NCBI GenBank assembly: GCA_047777475.1
Contig: JBKEET010000003.1
Location: 310,001-374,000 of the forward strand
DNA length: 64,000 bases
Source: Sutterella sp047777475
GTDB taxonomy: Bacteria; Pseudomonadota; Gammaproteobacteria; Burkholderiales; Burkholderiaceae_F
Reading direction: 5' to 3'
Every line of letters begins with the position of its first letter. Position 1 is the first letter of the stretch. Both the position numbers and the translations under genes were made by a program. The notes beneath the pieces were generated by a model. The model was given only the letters and a program-made list of their open reading frames with translations, was not told the origin of the DNA and did not search any database. Shown piece by piece: positions 33,271 to 43,294 of the stretch.

Positions 33271-33891
33271 ATGGAACTCAATATGCTGAACGAGCAGGGC
33301 AAGACGGTTCAGGCCGCCGACGCCGTGTTCGCTCGTGAATACAACGAAGCCCTGGTGCACCAGATCGTGGTTGCATTCCAGGCGAATGCCCGCCTCGGCA
33401 CGCGTGCTCAGCTCACCCGCGCCGAAGTGCATCATTCCACCAAGAAGCCCTGGCGTCAGAAGGGCACGGGCCGCGCCCGTTCCGGCATGACGTCGTCTCC
33501 TGTGTGGCGCGGCGGCGGACGTGCGTTCGCCAACTCGCCCGAGGAAAACTTCAGCCAGAAAGTCAACAAGAAGATGTATCGCGCCGCGATGGCGACCATT
33601 TGGTCGAAGCTCGCTGCCGATGCGCGCCTGAGCGCCGTCGAGACCTTCAAGGTTGACTCTCCCAAGACGAAGGCTTTTGCCGAGAAGCTCCGCTCCATGG
33701 GCCTCACTGGCAAGGTGCTCCTGGTCGTGGGTGAAGATGAACTCGACGACAACCTGATTCTCGCTTCCCGCAACATGAAGGAAGTGATGGTTGTCCCGAC
33801 TCGCTACGCCGATCCGCTCTGCCTGCTTTATTTCGATAAGGTGGTGGTGACGAAGGCCGCTGTCGCTGAAATTGAGGAGATGCTGGCATGA
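33271..33891 (+). CDS. rplD: 50S ribosomal protein L4
   Basis: 206 residues. The exit-tunnel loop is recognisable (KKPWRQKGTGRARSG). In E. coli L4 is the autogenous regulator of the S10 operon, acting on the rpsJ leader; here that leader is short and rplC has a separate promoter. The stop overlaps the rplW start (ATGA). Confidence 0.96.
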   Translation: MELNMLNEQGKTVQAADAVFAREYNEALVHQIVVAFQANARLGTRAQLTRAEVHHSTKKPWRQKGTGRARSGMTSSPVWRGGGRAFANSPEENFSQKVNKKMYRAAMATIWSKLAADARLSAVETFKVDSPKTKAFAEKLRSMGLTGKVLLVVGEDELDDNLILASRNMKEVMVVPTRYADPLCLLYFDKVVVTKAAVAEIEEMLA

Positions 33892-34187
33892 ACCAGGAAC
33901 GTCTTTTGAAGGTGCTCGTCGGCCCCGTGGTCTCTGAAAAGAGCACCATGGTCGCTGAGAAGCACAACCAGGCTGTCTTCGCCGTCGTCCCCGACGCCAC
34001 GAAGACGGAGGTTAAGGCTGCTGTTGAACTGCTCTTCAAGGTGCAGGTCACGTCCGTTCAAATTCTGAACCAGAAGGGCAAGCAGAAGCGCTTCGGCCGC
34101 TTTATGGGCAAGCGCGGTGACGTCCGCAAGGCCTATGTCACGCTCGCTCAGGGTCAGGAAATCAACTTCGCGCAAGAGGTGAAGTAA
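33888..34187 (+). CDS. rplW: 50S ribosomal protein L23
   Basis: 99 residues. It sits at the tunnel exit and docks trigger factor and SRP. MNQERLLKVLVGPVVSEKST is typical. It overlaps rplD by four bases and rplB by one, so translation of the three is coupled. Confidence 0.95.
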   Translation: MNQERLLKVLVGPVVSEKSTMVAEKHNQAVFAVVPDATKTEVKAAVELLFKVQVTSVQILNQKGKQKRFGRFMGKRGDVRKAYVTLAQGQEINFAQEVK

Positions 34188-35014
34188 TGGCTCTCGTCAA
34201 AGTTAAGCCGACGTCCGCCGGTCGCCGTCACGCGGTTAAGGTCGTCAACAAGGAACTGCACAAGGGCAAGCCCTTTGCCGCTCTGACCGAAAAGAAGAAC
34301 CGCATTTGCGGCCGCAACAATAATGGCCATATCACCGTCCGCCAGCGCGGCGGCGGTGCCAAGCGCGCTTATCGCATCATCGACTTCAAGCGTGACAAGG
34401 ACGGCATTCCCGCCCGCGTCGAGCGCATCGAGTACGATCCGAACCGCTCCGCCAACATCGCCCTCGTGCTTTACGCCGACGGCGAGCGCCGCTACATCAT
34501 TGCTCCGAAGGGTCTCACCGTCGGCCAGCAGATCATCAGCGGCGCCGAAGCCCCGATCAAGGACGGCAATGCGCTGCCCCTTCGCAACATTCCGGTCGGC
34601 TCGACGATTCACTGCATCGAGCTCCTTCCGGGCAAGGGCGCTCAGCTCGTCCGCGCTGCCGGTGCTTTCGCTCAGCTCGTCGCCCGCGAAGGCGACTACG
34701 CTCAGGTTCGCCTCCGCTCCGGCGAAGTGCGCCGCGTTCTGATTGAATGCCGCGCCACGCTCGGCACGGTCGGCAACGAAGAAAACTCCCTGCGCGAGCT
34801 CGGCAAGGCCGGTGCGAAGCGCTGGCGCGGCATCCGTCCGACGGTCCGCGGCGTTGCCATGAACCCGATCGACCATCCGCACGGCGGCGGCGAAGGCAAG
34901 ACCGGCACCGGTCGCGCCCCTGTCACGCCCTGGGGTCAGCTCACGAAGGGTTACCGTACCCGTAACAGCAAGCGCACCGACAGCATGATCGTGTCGCGCC
35001 GTAACAGCAAATAA
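34187..35014 (+). CDS. rplB: 50S ribosomal protein L2
   Basis: 275 residues. The near-universal C-terminal motif GGGEGKTGTGRAPVTPWG contains the histidine-proximal segment needed for subunit association and peptidyl transfer (DHPHGGGEG). The start overlaps the rplW stop (TAATG). Confidence 0.97.
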   Translation: MALVKVKPTSAGRRHAVKVVNKELHKGKPFAALTEKKNRICGRNNNGHITVRQRGGGAKRAYRIIDFKRDKDGIPARVERIEYDPNRSANIALVLYADGERRYIIAPKGLTVGQQIISGAEAPIKDGNALPLRNIPVGSTIHCIELLPGKGAQLVRAAGAFAQLVAREGDYAQVRLRSGEVRRVLIECRATLGTVGNEENSLRELGKAGAKRWRGIRPTVRGVAMNPIDHPHGGGEGKTGTGRAPVTPWGQLTKGYRTRNSKRTDSMIVSRRNSK

Positions 35015-35026
35015 GGGGGCCTGAGA

Positions 35027-35305
35027 ATGTCTCGTTCCTTGAAGAAAGGCCCGTTTGTTGACGGGCACCTTATGAAGAAGGTTGAAACGGCCCAGGCCAA
35101 GCGCGACAAGCGTCCGCTCAAGACCTGGTCGCGTCGTTCGACCATCGTGCCCGAGTTCGTCGGCCTGACGATCGCGGTGCACAACGGCCGTCAGCACGTG
35201 CCGGTGTTCATCAATGAAAACATGGTTGGCCATAAGCTCGGTGAATTTGCGATGACTCGCACGTTCCACGGACATCCGACCGGTGACAAGAAGGTGGAAA
35301 AGTAA
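35027..35305 (+). CDS. rpsS: 30S ribosomal protein S19
   Basis: 92 residues, N-terminus MSRSLKKGPFVDGHLMKK. It binds the 30S head with S13 and contacts the A-site finger. Last base shared with the rplV start (TAATG). Confidence 0.96.
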   Translation: MSRSLKKGPFVDGHLMKKVETAQAKRDKRPLKTWSRRSTIVPEFVGLTIAVHNGRQHVPVFINENMVGHKLGEFAMTRTFHGHPTGDKKVEK

Positions 35306-35643
35306 TGGAAGCTATTGCCATTTCTCGCGGTGTGCGCCTCTCGGCTCAGAAGGGCCGTCTGGTTGCTGATCTCGTTCGCGGCAAGCCCGTGGACAAGGCG
35401 CTGGCCATCCTCACCTTCACCCAGAAGAAGGCCGCTGTCATGATCAAGAGGACGCTTGAGAGCGCCATTGCCAACGCCGAGCACAACTACGGCGCCGACA
35501 TTGACACGCTGCGCGTCACGAAGATCTACGTTGATAAGGCTGCCACGCTCCGCCGCTTCGGCGCTCGCGCCAAGGGCCGCGGCACGCGCATCAACAAGCA
35601 GACCTGCCATATCTACGTTGCCGTCGGTGACGCGACTAAGTAA
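35305..35643 (+). CDS. rplV: 50S ribosomal protein L22
   Basis: 112 residues. The conserved beta-hairpin that lines the exit tunnel is present (ADIDTLRVTKIYVDKAATLRRFGARAKGRG). It overlaps rpsS by one base. No deletion in the hairpin of the kind linked to macrolide resistance was noticed. Confidence 0.96.
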   Translation: MEAIAISRGVRLSAQKGRLVADLVRGKPVDKALAILTFTQKKAAVMIKRTLESAIANAEHNYGADIDTLRVTKIYVDKAATLRRFGARAKGRGTRINKQTCHIYVAVGDATK

Positions 35644-35655
35644 AGGTGCACTACC

Positions 35656-36444
35656 ATGGGTCAGAAAATTAATCCTACCGGCTTCCGCCTTCCCGTGACG
35701 CGCAACTGGACGTCGCGCTGGTATGCGGTCGGCCGTGAGTACTCCCGTACGCTCGCCCAGGACATCGCTGTCCGCACGTTCCTCCAGAAGAAACTGCGCA
35801 ACGCCAGCGTTTCCCGCATCGTCATCGAGCGTCCGGCCAACAATGCCCGCATCACGATCTACACGGCCCGTCCGGGCATCGTGATCGGCAAGCAGGGCGC
35901 CGACATCGAAGCGCTCAAGGCTGAAGTTCAGAAGATGATGGGCGTGCCCGTTCACGTCAACATCGAAGAAATCCGCCGTCCTGAGCTTGACGCTCAGCTG
36001 ATTGCCGACGGCATCACGCAGCAGCTCGAAAAGCGCGTGATGTTCCGCCGCGCCATGAAGCGCGCCATGCAGAACGCCATGCGTCTCGGCGCCCAGGGCG
36101 TCAAGATCATGTCCTCGGGCCGTCTGAACGGCTCCGACATCGCCCGCTGCGAGTGGTACCGCGAAGGCCGCGTGCCTCTGCAGACCCTCCGCGCCAACAT
36201 CGACTACGGCTTCTCCGAAGCCCACACCACCTACGGTGTCGTCGGTGTCAAGGTTTGGGTGTACAAGGGTGACAACTTCGGTCAGGAAGAGCCCGCTGAG
36301 GCTCCTCGCGAAGACCGTCGCGGCCGTCGCCCCGGCGATCGTGCCGGCAAGCCCGGTGCCCGCCGCGGCTCGGGCCGCCGCAACGAAACGAAGCAGGCTG
36401 CTCCCCGCAAGGCGGAAGCTCCTGCTGCTAAGGACGGAGAATAA
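35656..36444 (+). CDS. rpsC: 30S ribosomal protein S3 with basic C-terminal extension
   Basis: 262 residues, about 30 longer than the E. coli protein. The KH domain (GIVIGKQGADIEALKAEVQKM) and the mRNA-entry basic patch are intact. The extra C-terminus (from about residue 212) is a low-complexity Arg/Gly/Ala/Lys tail. Similar tails occur in other Burkholderiales. Twelve nt after rplV and 2 nt before rplP. Confidence 0.96.
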   Translation: MGQKINPTGFRLPVTRNWTSRWYAVGREYSRTLAQDIAVRTFLQKKLRNASVSRIVIERPANNARITIYTARPGIVIGKQGADIEALKAEVQKMMGVPVHVNIEEIRRPELDAQLIADGITQQLEKRVMFRRAMKRAMQNAMRLGAQGVKIMSSGRLNGSDIARCEWYREGRVPLQTLRANIDYGFSEAHTTYGVVGVKVWVYKGDNFGQEEPAEAPREDRRGRRPGDRAGKPGARRGSGRRNETKQAAPRKAEAPAAKDGE

Positions 36445-36446
36445 CG

Positions 36447-36863
36447 ATGCTGCAGCCTAATCGTCGCAAATATCGCAAGGATCAGAAGCGCCGCAACTAC
36501 GGTCTCGCTACGCGCGGCGCCAACGTTTCCTTCGGTGAGTTCGGCCTGAAGACGCTCGAACGCGGCCGTATCACGGCCCGCCAGATCGAAGCTGCCCGCC
36601 GTGCCATTACGCGCCACATCAAGCGCGGCGGCCGCGTGTGGATTCGCATCTTCCCGGACAAGCCCATTTCCACGAAGCCCGCTGAAGTCCGTATGGGCAA
36701 CGGCAAGGGCAATCCGGAATACTGGGTCGCGCTGGTCCAGCCGGGCCGCGTGCTCTATGAGATGGACGGCGTTGACGAGTCTGTCGCCCGCGAGGCTTTC
36801 GCTCTCGCGGCCGCCAAGCTCCCGGTGAAGACCACGTTTGTCGTCCGCCAGATTGGCATGTAA
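36447..36863 (+). CDS. rplP: 50S ribosomal protein L16
   Basis: 138 residues, N-terminus MLQPNRRKYRKDQKRRNYG. It positions A-site tRNA and is needed for late 50S assembly. Starts 2 nt after the rpsC stop, so it is probably translationally coupled. Confidence 0.97.
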   Translation: MLQPNRRKYRKDQKRRNYGLATRGANVSFGEFGLKTLERGRITARQIEAARRAITRHIKRGGRVWIRIFPDKPISTKPAEVRMGNGKGNPEYWVALVQPGRVLYEMDGVDESVAREAFALAAAKLPVKTTFVVRQIGM

Positions 36864-36873
36864 GGAGACGGAC

Positions 36874-37074
36874 ATGACTGAAAAAGCCAAAGATCTGCGT
36901 GCCAAGGATGTGGCCGCGCTCAAGCAGGAGCTGAAGGATCTTCAGAATGCGCACTTCAAGCTGCGCATGCAGAAGGCCACCCAGCAGCTCAACAACACCA
37001 ACGCCCTTCGTACGACGCGCCGCGACATCGCCCGCGTCCGCACGATCCTTACCCAGAAGGCCAATTCGAAATGA
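36874..37074 (+). CDS. rpmC: 50S ribosomal protein L29
   Basis: 66 residues from ATG 36874 (MTEKAKDLRAKDVAALKQEL), preceded by AAGGAGA; the frame is open upstream to 36838 but is not L29-like there. Helical hairpin beside L23 at the tunnel exit. Overlaps rpsQ by four bases. Confidence 0.95.
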   Translation: MTEKAKDLRAKDVAALKQELKDLQNAHFKLRMQKATQQLNNTNALRTTRRDIARVRTILTQKANSK

Positions 37075-37337
37075 CGGAACAGACCAACGAGTCCAGCCGT
37101 GTCCTCCAGGGTACGGTTGCGAGCAATAAGATGGAAAAGACGGTGACGGTCCTCGTCGAGCGTCGCGTCAAGCATCCTCTGTACGGCAAGTATGTCGTCA
37201 AGAGCAAGAAGTATCATGTTCATGACGACCTCGGCTGCGGCGAGGGTGATACGGTCGAAATCGCGGAATCGCGTCCCTACTCCAAGACGGTGTCCTGGAA
37301 GGTGACGAAGATCGTGAAGAAGGCCGTTGTCATCTGA
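37071..37337 (+). CDS. rpsQ: 30S ribosomal protein S17
   Basis: 88 residues with the OB-fold signature LQGTVASNKMEKTVTVLVERRVKHPLYGK in outline. It binds 16S rRNA early in assembly. Last gene before a 247-nt gap with a promoter, where the S10 and spc clusters meet. Confidence 0.95.
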   Translation: MTEQTNESSRVLQGTVASNKMEKTVTVLVERRVKHPLYGKYVVKSKKYHVHDDLGCGEGDTVEIAESRPYSKTVSWKVTKIVKKAVVI

Positions 37338-37372
37338 TCGGCACAGTCGGCGTAAAAAACTAGCCGATTTCG

Positions 37373-37408
37373 CTTGCAACGGCGGCCCAGTTCGGCTATA
37401 GTTGCAAG
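37373..37408 (+). promoter_or_regulatory. rplN (spc cluster) promoter inside a dyad
   Basis: TTGCAA (37374-37379), 17 bp, TATAGT (37397-37402). An 8-bp perfect dyad CTTGCAAC/GTTGCAAG (37373-37380 with 37401-37408) contains the -35 box in one arm and overlaps the -10 in the other, so a protein bound to both arms would cover the promoter. A second stem-loop (CGCCCGG/CCGGGCG, near 37414-37446) lies in the leader. Confidence 0.7.
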
Positions 37409-37584
37409 CCTATCGCCCGGGAGACCCCTAGCGGTGTTCCGGGCGATTATTTTCTCGGACAGTTATTCCGGCGCTTCCCCTTTGAATTTCAAGGGCTTCC
37501 GAAACGCCGGAGCGATTGTCTTTCTTCCCGAACACGGGACCAATACTATCCGCTAATGTGGAATAAGTTGGGATTTTTTAAACC

Positions 37585-37953
37585 ATGATTCAGATGCAAA
37601 GCCGACTGGACGTGGCCGATAACACCGGTGCTCGTTCAGTGATGTGTATCAAGGTGTTGGGCGGCTCCAAGCGCCGTTATGCCAACATCGGTGACGTCAT
37701 CAAGGTGACTGTCAAGGAAGCGGCCCCGCGCGGCCGCGTCAAGAAGGGCGAAGTCTACGATGCGGTCGTTGTCCGCACCGCTCAGGGCGTTCGCCGTGCT
37801 GACGGCTCCACCATCAAGTTCGATGGCAACGCCGCCGTTCTTCTCAACAGCAAGCTGGAACCTCTGGGTACCCGCATCTTCGGGCCGGTGACGCGCGAAC
37901 TGCGCACTGAGCAGTTCATGAAGATCGTGTCGCTTGCTCCTGAAGTCATTTAA
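37585..37953 (+). CDS. rplN: 50S ribosomal protein L14
   Basis: 122 residues, MIQMQSRLDVADNTGARSVM. It forms intersubunit bridges with 16S rRNA and is the binding site of the silencing factor RsfS. Opens the spc cluster behind its own promoter. Confidence 0.97.
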   Translation: MIQMQSRLDVADNTGARSVMCIKVLGGSKRRYANIGDVIKVTVKEAAPRGRVKKGEVYDAVVVRTAQGVRRADGSTIKFDGNAAVLLNSKLEPLGTRIFGPVTRELRTEQFMKIVSLAPEVI

Positions 37954-37966
37954 TGAAGGAGTAGCG

Positions 37967-38290
37967 ATGCAGCGTATCCGCAAAGGTGACGAAGTCATCG
38001 TCATTTCCGGCCGCGACAAGGGCGTCAAGGGCACGGTTCTTTCCCGTGTCGACGACCGCCATGTCATCGTCGAAGGCGTGAACGTCGTCAAGAAGAACGT
38101 TCGCCCGAATCCTCAGCTCGGCGTCGCCGGCGGCATTGTTGACAAGACGATGCCGATCGACCAGTCCAAGCTCATGCTGGTCAACCCGGAAACGGGCAAG
38201 GGCGAGCGCATCGGCTTCAAGGAAGTCGATGGCAAGAAGGTTCGCGTGTTCAAGAGCAACGGCGCCGTTGTCGGTGCCCAGGCTAAGTGA
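37967..38290 (+). CDS. rplX: 50S ribosomal protein L24
   Basis: 107 residues from ATG 37967 (MQRIRKGDEVIVISGRDKG), with AAGGAG just upstream; the extra codons back to 37934 are not conserved. KOW-domain protein and early 50S assembly initiator. Eight nt before rplE. Confidence 0.96.
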   Translation: MQRIRKGDEVIVISGRDKGVKGTVLSRVDDRHVIVEGVNVVKKNVRPNPQLGVAGGIVDKTMPIDQSKLMLVNPETGKGERIGFKEVDGKKVRVFKSNGAVVGAQAK

Positions 38291-38298
38291 GGGCAATG

Positions 38299-38838
38299 AT
38301 GTCTCGTTTTAGTACTCTTTATCACGAAACCATTGTCCCCGAACTCATGAAGAAGTTCGGCTACAAGACGGTCATGCAGGTTCCGCGTATCACCAAGATC
38401 ACGCTGAACATGGGTGTCGGCGAAGCCGTTGACGACAAGAAGCTCGTCGACGCCGCTCTCAACGACATGATGAAGATCGCCGGCCAGCGCCCCGTTATCA
38501 CGCGCACCCGCAAGGCTATCGCGAACTTCAAGATTCGTGCCAACATGCCCATCGGCTGCATGGTCACGCTCCGCGGCGAGCGCATGTATGAGTTCCTCGA
38601 TCGTCTGATCACGATTGCCTTCCCGCGCGTCCGCGACTTCCGCGGCGTTTCGGGCCGTGCTTTCGACGGCCGCGGCAACTACAACATCGGCCTCAAGGAA
38701 CAGATCATCTTCCCGGAAATCGAGTACGACCAGATCGACCGTATCCGCGGCATGAATATTTCGATTACCACGACGGCGAAGACCGATGAAGAAGCCAAGG
38801 CGCTTCTCGCCGGCTTTAACTTCCCGTTCCGCAACTGA
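38299..38838 (+). CDS. rplE: 50S ribosomal protein L5
   Basis: 179 residues from the second ATG of a tandem pair (38299, MSRFSTLYHETIVPELM); the GAGGG site at 38289-38293 gives better spacing there than the ATG at 38296. It organises 5S rRNA in the central protuberance (PRITKITLNMGVGEAVDDKK). Confidence 0.95.
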   Translation: MSRFSTLYHETIVPELMKKFGYKTVMQVPRITKITLNMGVGEAVDDKKLVDAALNDMMKIAGQRPVITRTRKAIANFKIRANMPIGCMVTLRGERMYEFLDRLITIAFPRVRDFRGVSGRAFDGRGNYNIGLKEQIIFPEIEYDQIDRIRGMNISITTTAKTDEEAKALLAGFNFPFRN

Positions 38839-38850
38839 GGTTGACGCAAA

Positions 38851-39156
38851 ATGGCAAAACTGTCTCTCATTAACCGTGAAGCCAAGCGCGCTCGTACGGT
38901 TGCGAAGTACGCGGCCAAGCGCGCCGCTCTTAAGGAAATTATCAACGACGCTACCCGCTCTGTGGAAGAACGTCTCGAGGCCCGCGCCAAGCTGCAGGCC
39001 CTTCCGCGTGACGCCAGCCCGGTCCGTCTGCGCAACCGCTGCGCGATCACCGGCCGTCCCCGCGGCACGTTCCGCAAGTTCGGCCTTTGCCGCGGCATGA
39101 TCCGCGACGCGGCCATGCGCGGCGACATTCCTGGCCTGGTCAAGGCTAGCTGGTAA
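38851..39156 (+). CDS. rpsN: 30S ribosomal protein S14 (zinc-free long form)
   Basis: 101 residues, the long form without the CxxC zinc ribbon; the conserved core LRNRCAITGRPRGTFRKFGL is present. Part of the 30S head. Normal for proteobacteria. Confidence 0.96.
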   Translation: MAKLSLINREAKRARTVAKYAAKRAALKEIINDATRSVEERLEARAKLQALPRDASPVRLRNRCAITGRPRGTFRKFGLCRGMIRDAAMRGDIPGLVKASW

Positions 39157-39172
39157 GCGAGGAGATTGCGAA

Positions 39173-39568
39173 ATGAGTATGAGTGATCCGATCGCCGACA
39201 TGCTGACCCGCATCCGCAACGGTCAGCTTGTTGAGAAGAACGAAGTGGTGATGCCCTCCTCCAAGCTGAAGGTGGCCATCGCCAAGATTCTCAAGGATGA
39301 AGGCTACATCGACGGCTACAGCGTCGAAGCCAACGAGGGCAAGCCCGAGCTTCACGTCGGCCTGAAGTACTATGCCGGCCGTCCCGTGATTGAACGCCTC
39401 GAGCGCGTTTCCCGTCCGGGCCTTCGCATTTACAAGAACCACGGTTCCATCCCGCAGGTGATGAACGGTCTCGGTATCGCGATCGTTTCCACTCCGAAGG
39501 GTGTGATGACCGACCGCGCTGCCCGCGCTGCCGGCATCGGCGGTGAAGTTCTCTGCTACGTCGCCTAA
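39173..39568 (+). CDS. rpsH: 30S ribosomal protein S8
   Basis: 131 residues, MSMSDPIADMLTRIRNGQL, with AGGAG nearby. Central 16S binder and, in E. coli, the translational repressor of the spc operon acting at rplE; I did not identify the mimic site here. Confidence 0.96.
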   Translation: MSMSDPIADMLTRIRNGQLVEKNEVVMPSSKLKVAIAKILKDEGYIDGYSVEANEGKPELHVGLKYYAGRPVIERLERVSRPGLRIYKNHGSIPQVMNGLGIAIVSTPKGVMTDRAARAAGIGGEVLCYVA

Positions 39569-39582
39569 CCGAGGAGTGTGAA

Positions 39583-40116
39583 ATGAGTCGTATTGCTAAG
39601 ATTCCGGTTCAGGTGGTCAAGGGCGTCACCGTCAAGCTGACGGACACCGACATCACCGTGAAGGGTCCCAAGGGCGAAGTTTCCTCGCACATCCTCAAGC
39701 TGGTCAAAGTGACCGAGAAGGACGGCGCGATCCACTTCGAACAGGTCAACGATTCCCGTCAGGCCAATGCCGACGCCGGCACGATGCGTGCCCTGGTCGC
39801 CGACATGATCAAGGGCTGCTCGGTCGGCTTCGAGAAGAAGCTCACCCTCGTGGGCGTGGGCTTCCGTGCTCAGGCCCAGGGCGACAAGCTCAACCTGACG
39901 CTCGGCTTCTCTCACCCGGTCGTGCACAAGATGCCCGCCGGCGTGAAGGTTGAAACGCCGTCTCAGACGGAAATCGTGATCAAGGGCGCTGACAAGCAGA
40001 AGGTCGGTCAGACCGCTGCCGTCATCCGTTCTTACCGTGCTCCCGAACCCTACAAGGGCAAGGGTGTCCGTTACGCCGACGAAGTCGTCGTGATCAAGGA
40101 AACCAAGAAGAAGTAA
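39583..40116 (+). CDS. rplF: 50S ribosomal protein L6
   Basis: 177 residues with the two-repeat L6 fold and the conserved C-terminal PEPYKGKGVRYADE. Near the factor-binding site of the 50S subunit. Fourteen nt after rpsH. Confidence 0.97.
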   Translation: MSRIAKIPVQVVKGVTVKLTDTDITVKGPKGEVSSHILKLVKVTEKDGAIHFEQVNDSRQANADAGTMRALVADMIKGCSVGFEKKLTLVGVGFRAQAQGDKLNLTLGFSHPVVHKMPAGVKVETPSQTEIVIKGADKQKVGQTAAVIRSYRAPEPYKGKGVRYADEVVVIKETKKK

Positions 40117-40131
40117 TCGGGGCGATAGAAA

Positions 40132-40500
40132 ATGATCAACAAAAAACAAAGCCGCCTGCGCCGTGCTCGTGCTACGCGCGCTCGCATTCTGTTGCAGAAG
40201 GTCGATCGCCTGACGGTTCATCGCACCAACCTGCACATTTACGCCAGCATCATCTCGGCCGACAACGGCCGTACGCTGGTCTCGGCCTCTACGGTCGAAC
40301 CCGAAGTGCGTGCTCAGCTCGCGAACGTTTCTGGCCGCGGCGGCAACGTCGCCGCTGCCAAGCTCGTTGGCACGCGTCTGGCCCAGAAGGCGAAGGCTGC
40401 CGGTATTGAATCCTGCGCTTTCGACCGTTCCGGCTACCGTTACCACGGCCGCATCGCCGCGCTCGCTGAAGCTGCGCGTGAAGCCGGTCTCAAGTTCTAA
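40132..40500 (+). CDS. rplR: 50S ribosomal protein L18
   Basis: 122 residues. Basic N-terminal tail and 5S rRNA-binding domain (SGYRYHGRIAALAEAAREAGLKF at the C-terminus, in two conserved blocks). Works with L5 and 5S rRNA in the central protuberance. Confidence 0.96.
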   Translation: MINKKQSRLRRARATRARILLQKVDRLTVHRTNLHIYASIISADNGRTLVSASTVEPEVRAQLANVSGRGGNVAAAKLVGTRLAQKAKAAGIESCAFDRSGYRYHGRIAALAEAAREAGLKF

Positions 40501-40511
40501 GGCAGAGCGAA

Positions 40512-41033
40512 ATGGCTAAGGTTCAGTCTAAAAACCAGGACGTCCGCGAAAAGGGCGACGACCTGATTGAAAAAATGATCGCGGTTAACCGCGTCACGAA
40601 GGTGGTCAAGGGCGGCCGTATTCTCGCGTTTGCCGCGCTGACCGTTGTTGGCGATGGCAAGGGCAGCGTCGGCGTCGGCACGGGCAAGTCCCGCGAAGTC
40701 CCGCAGTCCGTTTCCAAGGCGATGGAGCATGCTCGTCACGAGATGCGCAAGTTCCCGCTGAAGAACGGCACGCTCTACCATCCTGTCGAAGGTCGTCACG
40801 GCGCCAGCCGCGTGATCATGATGCCCGCCCCCGAAGGCACGGGCGTGATCGCCGGCGGCCCGATGCGCGCCGTCTGCGAAGCCGTTGGCATCCGCGACGT
40901 CGTCGCCAAGGCCTACGGCTCCACGAACCCCTACAACATGGTTCGCGCGACGATCGATGCGCTCAGGAACCTGCGCAGCCCGGCCGACATTGCTGCTAAG
41001 CGCGGCAAGACGGTCGAAGAGCTGCTCGGCTAA
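40512..41033 (+). CDS. rpsE: 30S ribosomal protein S5
   Basis: 173 residues. The decoding-fidelity loop region VTKVVKGGRILAFAALTVVG is conserved; mutations there give spectinomycin resistance or ram phenotypes and none is obvious. Eleven nt after rplR. Confidence 0.97.
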   Translation: MAKVQSKNQDVREKGDDLIEKMIAVNRVTKVVKGGRILAFAALTVVGDGKGSVGVGTGKSREVPQSVSKAMEHARHEMRKFPLKNGTLYHPVEGRHGASRVIMMPAPEGTGVIAGGPMRAVCEAVGIRDVVAKAYGSTNPYNMVRATIDALRNLRSPADIAAKRGKTVEELLG

Positions 41034-41048
41034 TCAGGAGACCAAAAC

Positions 41049-41231
41049 ATGTCCGAAAAGAAGACCGTTAAGGTTACTCTGGTTAAGAGCCCGATCGGCA
41101 CGAAGGCCGATCATCGTGCAACGCTGGCCGGTCTGGGCCTCAAGAAGCTTCATCAGACCCGCGTTCTCGAAGATACGCCCGCCGTGCGCGGCATGATCAA
41201 CAAGGTTGCGTACCTCGTGCGCGCCGAATGA
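41049..41231 (+). CDS. rpmD: 50S ribosomal protein L30
   Basis: 60 residues, typical size. SPIGTKADHRATLAGLGLKK is diagnostic. It lies between rpsE and rplO as in E. coli. Confidence 0.95.
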   Translation: MSEKKTVKVTLVKSPIGTKADHRATLAGLGLKKLHQTRVLEDTPAVRGMINKVAYLVRAE

Positions 41232-41248
41232 TCCGGAAGGTATAAGAA

Positions 41249-41683
41249 ATGCGTTTGAATACGATCAAGCCCGCTGAGGGCTCGAAGCACACCCATCATC
41301 GCATCGGCCGCGGTGTTGGCAGCGGCTGGGGCAAGACCGCCGGTCGCGGCCACAAGGGCCAGAAGTCGCGTGCCGGTGGCTTCCACAAGGTCGGTTTCGA
41401 AGGCGGCCAGATGCCGATGTATCGCCGCCTGCCGAAGCGCGGCTTTGCTTCGCTCACCCGCAAGTTCTGCGAGGTGGTGCGTCTGTCCGACCTGGAACGT
41501 CTCGGCGTTGAAGAGATCGACCTGGCTGTCCTGAAGGCTGCCGACGTCGTGTCTCCTCTCGCTCAGAATGCCCGCGTCATCCTCTCGGGTAAGCTTACCC
41601 GCAAGGTTGTCGTCCGCGGACTCGGCGTCACCAAGGGTGCCCGCGCTGCCATTGAGGCGGCCGGCGGCTCCGTTGCTGACTGA
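41249..41683 (+). CDS. rplO: 50S ribosomal protein L15
   Basis: 144 residues. Gly-rich N-terminal extension (GRGVGSGWGKTAGRGHKGQ) that threads through 23S rRNA, then the globular domain. Twenty-six nt upstream of secY. Confidence 0.97.
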   Translation: MRLNTIKPAEGSKHTHHRIGRGVGSGWGKTAGRGHKGQKSRAGGFHKVGFEGGQMPMYRRLPKRGFASLTRKFCEVVRLSDLERLGVEEIDLAVLKAADVVSPLAQNARVILSGKLTRKVVVRGLGVTKGARAAIEAAGGSVAD

Positions 41684-41709
41684 TTAGACGTACACATAAG
41701 GACACGGAC

Positions 41710-43041
<1,332 letters not shown>

Positions 43042-43204
43042 GGCAGAAGTTGGCTGATCAACCCAATGCCGCGCTCCGGTCAACCGCCGGAGCGGCACAG
43101 GGCGAGTGACCGGGGGCAGCCGTTCCGAACAGGCGGCGGCCTCCGATTTTCTCGTAAATTATTGCGATTCGGACAATAAAGAGTGCACTACGCTCTTGTT
43201 TCGG

Positions 43205-43233
43205 TTGCAATAAACAGCTAGGCGTAGTATTCT
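43205..43233 (+). promoter_or_regulatory. Promoter upstream of rpmJ
   Basis: TTGCAA (43205-43210), 17 bp, TATTCT (43228-43233), about 60 nt upstream of rpmJ. A small AAGAG/CTCTT stem-loop lies just before it. Confidence 0.55.
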
Positions 43234-43294
43234 TCGCCGTTCCTGCCATGTGTTAGGCATTGTTATCCGTGCAATTTTGCACGTGGAGATGAGA

